From: Moraxella haemolytica
GTDB lineage: Bacteria; Pseudomonadota; Gammaproteobacteria; Pseudomonadales; Moraxellaceae
Assembly (NCBI RefSeq): GCF_030177935.1
Contig: NZ_CP089974.1
Coordinates: 992,001 to 1,056,000, forward strand
Direction of reading: 5' to 3'
DNA length: 64,000 nucleotides
Made by a program: the position numbers and the translations under genes. The first letter of the stretch is position 1; every line of letters begins with the position of its first letter. The notes beneath the pieces were generated by a model. It saw nothing but the letters and a program-made list of their open reading frames with translations, had not been told where the DNA came from and ran no database searches. Of the stretch, positions 45,147 to 52,684 are shown piece by piece.

Positions 45147-46319
45147 ATGAAACCAACCTTAGAACATTTTAAAAAATACGAACAAGGTATAAGCTTTTGG
45201 GTGGTCTTGCCGTGGCTGATTGCAGTAGCTTTAGCTTGCTGTTTACTTGTTTTTTGGTTATTTGCCAAAGTTGATGACAAAGCAGTTGCTATTAAAAATA
45301 CAGCCACACCAACGCCCATCATTGAACAATCAGTCAGCACCGCCACACCAGTCATCTCTTATAAAAATGCGGTCAACCGTGCCGCCAAATCGGTGGTGAA
45401 TATTTATACCACCCAAACCATCCAACACCCTTATATGAACGACCCTGCATTTCGTGAGTTTTTTGAGCGGTACTACGGCAATCAGATGCAACAGCAGGGT
45501 TCAAATCTAGGCTCTGGCGTCATTGTCTCAAAAGATGGCTACATCGTTACCAATGCCCATGTCATTAGTAAGGCAGATGAAATCATTGTCGCACTTAACG
45601 ATGGCAGAAAAACACACGCCAAGGTCATCGGCAGTGATGAAGAGAGCGATTTGGCGGTCATTAAAGTAAATCTTGATGGGTTAGAGCCATTGGCATTTCG
45701 CAGTACGCCTGTCAGTGTTGGCGATGTAGCACTTGCCATCGGCAACCCCTTTGGTGTCGGTCAAACAGTAACACAGGGTATCGTCTCAGCACTTGGGCGT
45801 GCAGGGCTTGGCGTGAGTGTTTTCGAGGACTTTATTCAAACAGATGCTGCCATCAACCCTGGTAATTCTGGTGGTGCATTGGTGGATGCAGGCGGTGCAT
45901 TGATTGGTATCAACACCGCCATCTATTCACGCTCAGGTGGCTCAATGGGTATTGGTTTTGCCATTCCAAACACCATCGTTGAACGAGTGATGAACGCACT
46001 CATTAAAGACGGTAAGGTCAGTCGTGGTTGGTTGGGCGTTGGAATTGCCCAATCTAATCATAGCCCCCTCAGCTTAGAATCCGCCCAAGGCGTCATCGTC
46101 TCACAAGTATGGGAAGATACGCCTGCTCACCGAGCAGGACTTAGAGTAGGGGATATCATTACCGATCTTGATGGCATACCAACCAATGACATCAACACCC
46201 TAACAGGAATTGTCGCTAAGCACACCCCAAATACCAAACTTGACGCTCAGATTTTACGAGATGGCAAGTCGCTCAAGATTAGCATTACGCTTGGCGAACG
46301 ACCAAGTATCCAGCAGTAG
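45147..46319 (+). CDS. degS: DegS/AlgW-type membrane-anchored serine protease
   Basis: A 390-residue HtrA-family periplasmic protease. The N-terminal anchor helix (VVLPWLIAVALACCLLVFWL, 17-37) is followed by the trypsin-like domain with His in VTNAHVIS near 136, Asp in ESDLAVI near 168 and Ser in NPGNSGGAL near 238. One PDZ domain follows (VSRGWLGVGIAQ to the C-terminus). One anchor plus one PDZ is the DegS/AlgW layout, which starts the sigma-E stress cascade by cutting RseA; no rpoE/rse genes are in the window, so that role is inferred. Confidence 0.88.
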   Translation: MKPTLEHFKKYEQGISFWVVLPWLIAVALACCLLVFWLFAKVDDKAVAIKNTATPTPIIEQSVSTATPVISYKNAVNRAAKSVVNIYTTQTIQHPYMNDPAFREFFERYYGNQMQQQGSNLGSGVIVSKDGYIVTNAHVISKADEIIVALNDGRKTHAKVIGSDEESDLAVIKVNLDGLEPLAFRSTPVSVGDVALAIGNPFGVGQTVTQGIVSALGRAGLGVSVFEDFIQTDAAINPGNSGGALVDAGGALIGINTAIYSRSGGSMGIGFAIPNTIVERVMNALIKDGKVSRGWLGVGIAQSNHSPLSLESAQGVIVSQVWEDTPAHRAGLRVGDIITDLDGIPTNDINTLTGIVAKHTPNTKLDAQILRDGKSLKISITLGERPSIQQ

Positions 46320-46327
46320 CTTACTAA

Positions 46328-46370
46328 CCAATAAAAACAGCCTGTCAATAATGCAGGCTGTTTTTATTGG
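46328..46370. terminator. Bidirectional terminator between degS and the NRAMP-like gene
   Basis: A perfect 17-bp stem (CCAATAAAAACAGCCTG and complement) with a 9-base loop and A/T tracts on both sides. Confidence 0.85.
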
Positions 46371-46422
46371 ATTTATCAATGTGTATTATACAAAATATCA
46401 TCGTTTTTGTTAGATAAAACCG

Positions 46423-47676
46423 CTAACCAATCACTTTGAAAAACTGCAACAAAAACAAGATGCTAAATCCAGTCAAAAAGATAATACCACTAATCGCAAA
46501 CCATTTCATACCAGCAGAAGTGGTTGGCTGATTTTTAATCAAAGAATAATTAAGATAAGCATAAATCGGTGCGGCAATAAATGCAACAATCATGGCAAAT
46601 TTCAATAAAGCTGCCATTTGACCTAAGAAAAATGCAATAATGGCATAACCCATCACTAATGCAAAAGTTGTCCATATTTTGACATATTTTTCGGTAAGTT
46701 CAGTAGTGCCTTTCATGATGAGTGATAAGCTCTCAGCATTGGTGCGTCCATAACCATCAGCCGAAGTGATGACCGTACCAAACATACATAAAAAAGCAAT
46801 GAAAGTTACCAGTAATTTTGACCAGTCGCCAATGGTCATTGTATACATGCTGATGAGCTGACCAACATAAGCACCACCTTGCACGGCAATCTCTTGACCT
46901 GAGCCATACTGTACAAAGACGCCCAACGCCAAGAAAAATAATGCCAGCACCACTGAAGTTAAATAACCCACATTAAGGTCTACCATGCCCTGATAACGAC
47001 TCGTGTTATCCGTGCTAATCTTTTTGGCAGTCCAAACCGAGGTGATTACTGAAAATTCAAGTGGGGCAGGCATAAAGCCCATCAGTGCAACAACAAAACC
47101 CAAAGCTGATAGATTCCAAGGCGATGGCTCAATAAAATCAGGTGCGACCACCGATGCCTTGCTTGCTGCAATGATCACCGCAACAACCGTAGCAATGGTC
47201 AAGGCTGCCATAATCCATTTTGTCAAATTATCCAACACCTTGTAACGACCACCTATCAGCAATACCCATGATGATGACATCACAATAGCTGACAACACCA
47301 AAGTATTCGTCTCAAAAGGCAATATATACCCCAAAATTACCGCACATAACAAGGAAACCGCACCTGTGGTGATGACACTTGAGATGGTATTCATCACAAA
47401 GAAAACCAATAGGTATAACCGAGATTTTTTTGCGTAACCAACCACTAGGCTATTGCCCGTATTGTACGCATACTCGGTGGCAAAACGATAAAAAGGGTAC
47501 TTAAAAAAGTTTGCCAAGATGATTATGATTGCAAGCTGCCAGCCGTACAAAGCACCTGCTTGAGTTGATGAAATTAAATGCGAAGCCCCAATGGCTGCAG
47601 ATGCCATCAAGATGCCTGGGCCAAATGCCCGCCAAGATAATTTTCTGTCGGTGCTGATTTGTGATAGATTGCTCAC
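46423..47676 (-). CDS. NRAMP-like membrane transporter with altered metal-site motifs
   Basis: A 417-residue protein with about eleven membrane helices. FGPGILMASAAIGASHLISSTQ near the N-terminus is characteristic of NRAMP (SLC11) and its relatives. True manganese/iron transporters have DPGN in helix 1 and MPH in helix 6; here these positions read AIGASHL and GFMPAPLE, so the substrate may not be Mn or Fe, and other divalent or trivalent metals are possible. The start is the GTG at 47676, preceded at a proper distance by AAGGAG (683-688 on the 47-kb line); an ATG 10 codons upstream lies before this ribosome site. Confidence 0.83.
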   Translation of the reverse strand: MSNLSQISTDRKLSWRAFGPGILMASAAIGASHLISSTQAGALYGWQLAIIIILANFFKYPFYRFATEYAYNTGNSLVVGYAKKSRLYLLVFFVMNTISSVITTGAVSLLCAVILGYILPFETNTLVLSAIVMSSSWVLLIGGRYKVLDNLTKWIMAALTIATVVAVIIAASKASVVAPDFIEPSPWNLSALGFVVALMGFMPAPLEFSVITSVWTAKKISTDNTSRYQGMVDLNVGYLTSVVLALFFLALGVFVQYGSGQEIAVQGGAYVGQLISMYTMTIGDWSKLLVTFIAFLCMFGTVITSADGYGRTNAESLSLIMKGTTELTEKYVKIWTTFALVMGYAIIAFFLGQMAALLKFAMIVAFIAAPIYAYLNYSLIKNQPTTSAGMKWFAISGIIFLTGFSILFLLQFFKVIG

Positions 47677-48059
47677 AAAACTCTCCTTAATCCAATTCAA
47701 TATCAAAAATGATAGTGTAAATAAAATTGTTATATACTAAAACAAAAATGCTACAAAAACCATATTTTATTACTCAATTTTTACAAAATTAGCAATAAAA
47801 GCTGACCAATCTTGGAATTTTTAGAATAACTGGGCAGATTTTCCAATATTATGGCAAATAAAAGAAGGGTTGGTTTGGATTAGATATCTAAGTAAACGCA
47901 TACCTTGACATTTGAGTATCAGATATTTCAACACATAAAAAAGCAATTAATAAAAGTTATTTAATGTAATTTGAAGCCATCAAAGAAAACAAGAGCTTGT
48001 GGAACAATCCAAAATTTGTAGTGCCTTGGGATTTTCGTCAGAACAAAAAGCAGTAAATA

Positions 48060-48246
48060 AACAAAAAACCCAAGTTTAAAAACTTGGGTTTTTTATAATT
48101 CATACACTTACGCATATGAATTAGCTTTATGTTGCTAAGACCAGTCCTGACCAGTGAGCCTAAAAGAAAGAAGATTACATAAAACACTTGCTTAGCTTGT
48201 AATGTTTTAGCTGCCCACACGAACCCTAGAAATGCTATATTGCATG
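48060..48246 (-). ncRNA. Candidate small RNA or attenuated leader
   Basis: About 190 bases between a TTGACA-16-TATTAT promoter and a T-tailed hairpin. Internal stems include AATTCATA/TATGAATT (48096-48103 with 48114-48121) and ATTACA/TGTAAT farther upstream. It does not match any RNA family I know. It could act alone, or be a leader for the NRAMP-like gene about 385 bases downstream. Confidence 0.4.
48062..48093 (-). terminator. Terminator of the candidate small RNA
   Basis: AACCCAAGTTT pairs with AAACTTGGGTT across a minimal loop; minus-strand reading gives GGG followed by six T. Confidence 0.7.
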
Positions 48247-48252
48247 AGATTA

Positions 48253-48280
48253 ATAATAACACAAAAATACTATCTGTCAA
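48253..48280 (-). promoter_or_regulatory. Promoter of the candidate small RNA
   Basis: On the minus strand: TTGACA (48280-48275, consensus -35), a 16-base spacer, and TATTAT (48258-48253). Confidence 0.5.
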
Positions 48281-48560
48281 GAATTTTTAATTTTTTGATA
48301 GAATATGCTTTGGCAATGACAGGTCTGTTTGAGAAGATAGGTGAAAAATATTTTATTTAACATAATATACATTATGCGAAGTATAACTAACCAAACCGGA
48401 GTTTTTTGGAATTGCTGGGCATCATGCCATCATACTTAACCAGATTCCAATATTGACGATAAAATTTTCTCAAAATTACAAATTAGCACAACCATTCACG
48501 CAAATTTTATTTTATAATAGATGTATGCTTTATCTGATTTGGTATCTTATCGGTGATTTT

Positions 48561-49316
48561 ATGAAATTTGTTTATTTATCCTTGCTCATGGCATCTACCT
48601 TGCCATTCATCACTCACGCCCAAAGCCTACCAGTCAATCCCGACGCTCGCCTTAGTCTTGGTTTGAATGTTGCCTATGGCAAAAACGCTTATCAAGCAGA
48701 CAATATTTTGGTCGTCAGTCCACATGGTTTTTATGACAACAACCGATGGTATATTGAAGGTGGTGAAGCTGGATTTTACCCTTATAAAGACAACAAGCAC
48801 CATGCTCGCATTGGCTTGGCATATGATGGACCGAGTTTTAATCCCAAAAACTCTAAAGGCACACTACAGGGCTTGGATAAACGAAAAGCATCGGCACAAG
48901 CATTGATAAGCTATATGTATGTAAGCCCCATTGGCGGTTTTAAGGCAAAAGTTGCTACAGACGCCCTATCGCATCATGATGGCACTGTCATTACATTGTC
49001 GCATATTAGTCGTTTTGAGCACGATAAATTCACTATTTACCCCACCGTTGGTGTTAATTGGTATGATAAGAACTACAATAGCTACTACTATGGCGTATCC
49101 TCAGCTGAAAGTAATCGCACAGGCATAGATGCTTATCAACCTAATAGTGGCTTTGCCCCTTTTGCCTCAGCGATGATCAACTATGAAATGAAAGACAATA
49201 TTACCTTATTTGCCAATCAACGCATAGAATGGCTTGCATCCGCCCAAAAAAATAGTCCAATGACCGACGACAAAATCACCAGTACCACAAGATTGGGCGT
49301 TAGCTATCGATTTTAA
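48561..49316 (+). CDS. MipA/OmpV-family outer membrane protein
   Basis: A 251-residue beta-barrel protein. The start at 48561 gives the signal peptide MKFVYLSLLMASTLPFITHAQS; the ORF is open upstream to 48453, but the extra residues hide the signal. Alternating strands such as YIEGGEAGFYPYKDNKHHAR and ARIGLAYDG are typical of MipA/OmpV. It ends TTRLGVSYRF with a terminal Phe, the outer-membrane insertion signal. Family members scaffold murein enzymes (MipA) or are porin-like (OmpV); the role here is open. It is monocistronic. Confidence 0.83.
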   Translation: MKFVYLSLLMASTLPFITHAQSLPVNPDARLSLGLNVAYGKNAYQADNILVVSPHGFYDNNRWYIEGGEAGFYPYKDNKHHARIGLAYDGPSFNPKNSKGTLQGLDKRKASAQALISYMYVSPIGGFKAKVATDALSHHDGTVITLSHISRFEHDKFTIYPTVGVNWYDKNYNSYYYGVSSAESNRTGIDAYQPNSGFAPFASAMINYEMKDNITLFANQRIEWLASAQKNSPMTDDKITSTTRLGVSYRF

Positions 49317-49348
49317 ACAATGATGGGTATCTGGTTATGCCATACAGT

Positions 49349-49376
49349 AACCGCTCAGTATTTGAGCGGTTTTTTG
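49349..49376 (+). terminator. Terminator of the MipA/OmpV gene
   Basis: A 9-bp stem AACCGCTCA / TGAGCGGTT with a 5-base loop, followed by TTTTT. Confidence 0.85.
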
Positions 49377-49402
49377 TGGTTTAATCAGTACTGGCATTAT
49401 GA

Positions 49403-50206
49403 TTACTTGGTTAAGGGTTGTAATACCAGACTCTCTGCTTTTTTTACTGTCTCTTTATTGGCAATATTATTTGCCCATTTTTGCACATGTGGATATTCAT
49501 CAACATTCAAGAACCGAGCAGCATTATAATGCTCACCAATATACAATTTACCCAGTACAAGCCAACCATACCAAGGATAAATTGCCATATCCGCCACCGT
49601 ATATTCATCGCTAGCCACATACTCACGACTTGCCAAATGCTGATTTAGAACATCAAGCTGTCGTTTGGTTTCCATCGTGTAACGATTGATGGCATATTCT
49701 ACAGGTTCTGGTGCATAAGCATAAAAATGACCAAAACCACCACCTACAAACGGTGCAGAACCCATCTGCCACATGAGCCACGACAACACTTCGGCATGCT
49801 TGGCGGTATCGGTTGGCAAGAATTTATTATATTTTTGGGCAAGGTGCAATAAAATCGCCCCGCTTTCAAAAATATTCACAGGCTCATCACCTGATCTATC
49901 AATCAAGGCAGGTATCTTAGAATTGGGATTGATTGACACAAAATCCGTACCAAACTGATCGCCTGCCACGATATCAATCTTATAGGCATCAAAATCTAAA
50001 AGACCTAACGCTTTTAGCTCCTCTAAGATGATGTTTACCTTAACACCATTGGGCGTATTTAGACTATATAGTTGATATGGTTTATCGCCTTTTGGCAGGA
50101 TATATTCATGGCGAGCTCCTGCAGTTGGGCGGTTAGTGCCACCAAATTTACCGCCCATATTGATGGCATTAAAATCCCAGACTGCTGGCGGTGTGTATGT
50201 TGTCAT
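49403..50206 (-). CDS. yghU: YghU-type glutathione S-transferase / disulfide reductase
   Basis: A 267-residue GST of the Nu class. It aligns with E. coli YghU throughout: NRPTAGARHEYILPKGDKPYQLYSL at the N-terminus, TPNGVKVNIILEEL, VNPNSKIPALID, FESGAILLHLA, the long GGGFGHFYAYAPEPVEYAINR block near 155, and DEYTVADMAIYPWYG near 207. Nu-class enzymes bind two glutathiones and reduce disulfides and peroxides. It lacks the roughly 20-residue C-terminal extension of YghU. It converges with the MipA/OmpV gene. Confidence 0.92.
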   Translation of the reverse strand: MTTYTPPAVWDFNAINMGGKFGGTNRPTAGARHEYILPKGDKPYQLYSLNTPNGVKVNIILEELKALGLLDFDAYKIDIVAGDQFGTDFVSINPNSKIPALIDRSGDEPVNIFESGAILLHLAQKYNKFLPTDTAKHAEVLSWLMWQMGSAPFVGGGFGHFYAYAPEPVEYAINRYTMETKRQLDVLNQHLASREYVASDEYTVADMAIYPWYGWLVLGKLYIGEHYNAARFLNVDEYPHVQKWANNIANKETVKKAESLVLQPLTK

Positions 50207-50363
50207 AAAAAATCTCTCTTTTGGGGTAATTTTCTTAATAAACTTTATGGGTTAAGTCCATGCTGATTGATGGGCAATTATGCCATTACTTTATACATTC
50301 AAAATAAAGACAATGGCTATACCAACCATCACCATGCCAATCACTTTATGATTTCATCTGTTT

Positions 50364-50843
50364 TTATGTTAAGCGACGGCATTCACCAAAAAAACCATCT
50401 TCAAAAATATAGCGGTGCCTATCTTTACCATCAAATTCAACCGAATGCTGATTATTAACTTCCATCAACTGCTCGACTTCTGCTTTGATGTCGGCAGTTG
50501 CTTGATCGCTCAGTTTTACCAAACTGTCGCCAATAAAATGATAAGTATAATCTTCATTGATTTTTTGATTGGTCATATACAGCTTATCATCTTGAACATG
50601 CCAATCATAAGTAATGCTTGTTATATTAAGAAAAGATTGGTATGGAGGTAAGGACTTATCAATATACTCTATCAGTTCATGAGCCCATCCATCTTGATGA
50701 TAGCGAATTATATTTTTCGCATGAATGTTTTGCATTTTTGCTTCACACAGCCAGTCACCCACCAAATCATCACGGATAGATGACTGGGCGTGGCTAAGCG
50801 TTGCCAGCAGCACAGACAGGCTACATAATAGTATTTTTAGCAT
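50364..50843 (-). CDS. Exported protein of unknown function
   Basis: A 159-residue protein. The start at 50843 is set by a strong AAGGAG ribosome site six bases upstream; it gives the signal peptide MLKILLCSLSVLLATLSHAQS. The mature domain (DDLVGDWLCEAKMQ...IIRYHQDGWAHELIEYI, then strands to FGECRRLT) has the look of a small lipocalin-like or calycin barrel, with two cysteines near the ends that could form a disulfide. That fold idea is only an impression; no family was recognised. Confidence 0.62.
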   Translation of the reverse strand: MLKILLCSLSVLLATLSHAQSSIRDDLVGDWLCEAKMQNIHAKNIIRYHQDGWAHELIEYIDKSLPPYQSFLNITSITYDWHVQDDKLYMTNQKINEDYTYHFIGDSLVKLSDQATADIKAEVEQLMEVNNQHSVEFDGKDRHRYIFEDGFFGECRRLT

Positions 50844-50960
50844 TAGATACTCCTTATTTATTCTTTTTAAAAGAGTGCAAGACAAGATGATTGGATTTCT
50901 TTGTTCGCTCTTTTTTAATTAAATTAAGTATAGCCAAGTCATACCTATTTTACAATCGTC

Positions 50961-51005
50961 GATACAAATAAAAAGGCAGTATGACACCGCCCTTTTATTT
51001 GTATC
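50961..51005 (-). terminator. aceEF operon terminator
   Basis: GATACAAATAAAA-GGC arms (16 of 17 matched) around an 11-base loop, about 23 bases beyond the aceF stop. Confidence 0.75.
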
Positions 51006-51027
51006 GCCAGTTAATTTATCTTTGCCT

Positions 51028-52674
51028 TTATAGCAAAATCTTGCGTGGGTCAGCAAGCAGTTTGGCGATATAGCGAGTAAATACGGCAGCATCAGCACCA
51101 TTGATGGTGCGATGGTCGTAAGACAGCGACAATGGCAACATCAAGCGCGGCTCGAATTCTTTACCATTCCAACGAGGTTGGAAGGTTGACTCTGAAATAC
51201 CCAAGATTGCTACTTGTGGGTGATTAACTAACGGCGTAAAGTAAGTGCCACCCATATTACCTTGAGATGAGATGGTAAATGACGCACCTTGTAAGTCCTT
51301 AGCACTAAGTTTCTTATCTCGTGCTTTTTTGGCAAGCTCACCAATTTCAATCGCCAACTGCTTAATGCCTTTGGATTGAGCATCACGAATGACAGGGACA
51401 ATCAAACCATCGTCAGTTGCCACCGCAATCCCCATGTGTACAGATTTTCGGATAATCATCTGCGTGTTGTCATCTGATACATGGCTATTAAATTTTGGAT
51501 GCTGTGTTAGAGCATATGCCACCGCCTTAACAATAAAGGCTAAGATGGTCAAACCCACACCCTGTGCTTTAAACTCTGCTTTTAGTTCATTACGCAAGTT
51601 TTCGGTATCGGTGATATCCGCCAAATCAAACTGCGTTACCTGTGGTAATAGCGTGTTTAGATTCAGTTGTGGAATCGAGACTTTTTGTAGACGGGTCAAA
51701 TTCACTGTCTCAATCTCACCCCAAATCTCTTTATTGGACATATCAGGCAATGGCGGTAAGCTAATGCCAGTAGCTTTGGCAGGTGTGCCATTTGCCACCG
51801 ATGTGGCTTTTGCTCCTGTCATGACTGACTTCACATAGCCAAACAAGTCTTCTTTTAGAATGCGACCATGAGCCGCTGTGCCTGTAACCGCACTAATATC
51901 CACACCCAATTCACGAGCCAACTTACGCACAGCAGGCCCTGCGTGTGCATTGCGTGCTTTTTCATTCACTTGTACTTCAGATAACTTGGTGGTAGGTGCT
52001 GATGGTGCAACAGTGGCATTGGTTTCTGATTTTGGTGTATCTGCCTTTGGTTGTTGCGTTTGGGCCGGCTGTGCCTGCTCTGTCGCAACGGTTGTAGTAG
52101 CTGCAGCTGACTTGATGACCACAAAGGACTGACCGTTTGATACGCTATCGCCTGCATTAACCAAAATAGACTCAATCATGCCAGAAACAGGGGCAGGCAC
52201 CTCAACCGATGCTTTATCCGACTCAACCAGTAGTAATGGCTGATTCTCATCAACAATATCGCCAACAGCCACTAAAATCTCAGCGACTTCGGCACTCTCT
52301 ACACCCAAATCAGGTAGGTTATAGGTTTGGCTGCTAGCCACTTCGCTTTTGGTAGGCTGTGAATGCTCAACAACTGTGGTGGCTTGCGGTTGATTGTCTT
52401 GCTGAACTGACTGCTCTTCTGCTTGAACAGGTGTATTGTCCGCTGTATCTGTTGCCTCAACAGTTAACAGAATACTACCTTCGCTTACGCTATCTCCCAC
52501 ATTGATGGCAATAGCAGTAACTTTTCCTGAGACAGGCGACGGTATTTCTACCGACGCTTTATCCGATTCAACTAGGATAATGTTGTCATTTTCGCTGATC
52601 ACATCACCGATATTTACCAAAATCTCGGCGACTTCAGCACTCTCTACACCCAAATCAGGGGCTTTAATTTCCAT
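51028..52674 (-). CDS. aceF: Pyruvate dehydrogenase E2, dihydrolipoamide acetyltransferase
   Basis: A 548-residue core subunit of the pyruvate dehydrogenase complex. It has two lipoyl domains (1-75 and about 117-190), each with the lipoylated lysine in VESDKASVEIP or VESDKASVEVP. They are joined by Ala/Pro/Gln-rich linkers. A peripheral subunit-binding domain follows (GPAVRKLARELGVDIS near 250), then the catalytic domain with the His-x-x-x-Asp motif LSYDHRTINGADA near 517. E. coli has three lipoyl domains; two is common elsewhere. It lies 10 bases after aceE. lpdA (E3) is not in the window. Confidence 0.96.
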   Translation of the reverse strand: MEIKAPDLGVESAEVAEILVNIGDVISENDNIILVESDKASVEIPSPVSGKVTAIAINVGDSVSEGSILLTVEATDTADNTPVQAEEQSVQQDNQPQATTVVEHSQPTKSEVASSQTYNLPDLGVESAEVAEILVAVGDIVDENQPLLLVESDKASVEVPAPVSGMIESILVNAGDSVSNGQSFVVIKSAAATTTVATEQAQPAQTQQPKADTPKSETNATVAPSAPTTKLSEVQVNEKARNAHAGPAVRKLARELGVDISAVTGTAAHGRILKEDLFGYVKSVMTGAKATSVANGTPAKATGISLPPLPDMSNKEIWGEIETVNLTRLQKVSIPQLNLNTLLPQVTQFDLADITDTENLRNELKAEFKAQGVGLTILAFIVKAVAYALTQHPKFNSHVSDDNTQMIIRKSVHMGIAVATDDGLIVPVIRDAQSKGIKQLAIEIGELAKKARDKKLSAKDLQGASFTISSQGNMGGTYFTPLVNHPQVAILGISESTFQPRWNGKEFEPRLMLPLSLSYDHRTINGADAAVFTRYIAKLLADPRKILL

Positions 52675-52684
52675 GTTCGTCTCC

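Larger units (their letters stand above)
47677..48560. other. Long intergenic region NRAMP-like / mipA
   Basis: About 880 AT-rich bases between divergent genes with no convincing protein gene. They hold a candidate small RNA on the minus strand (48060-48246), its promoter and terminator, and two similar dyads (47812-47850 and 48406-48454). An 80-codon minus ORF (48038-48280) begins with TTG at the -35 box and runs through the terminator, so I do not accept it. Confidence 0.5.

Noticed and set aside
45104-45355. Minus-strand ORF overlapping the degS start
   Set aside because: It is antisense to the DegS anchor helix with no ribosome site or family features.
48038-48280. 80-codon hydrophobic minus-strand ORF
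   Set aside because: Its TTG start is the -35 box of a promoter and its last codons are the terminator hairpin; better explained as noncoding RNA.
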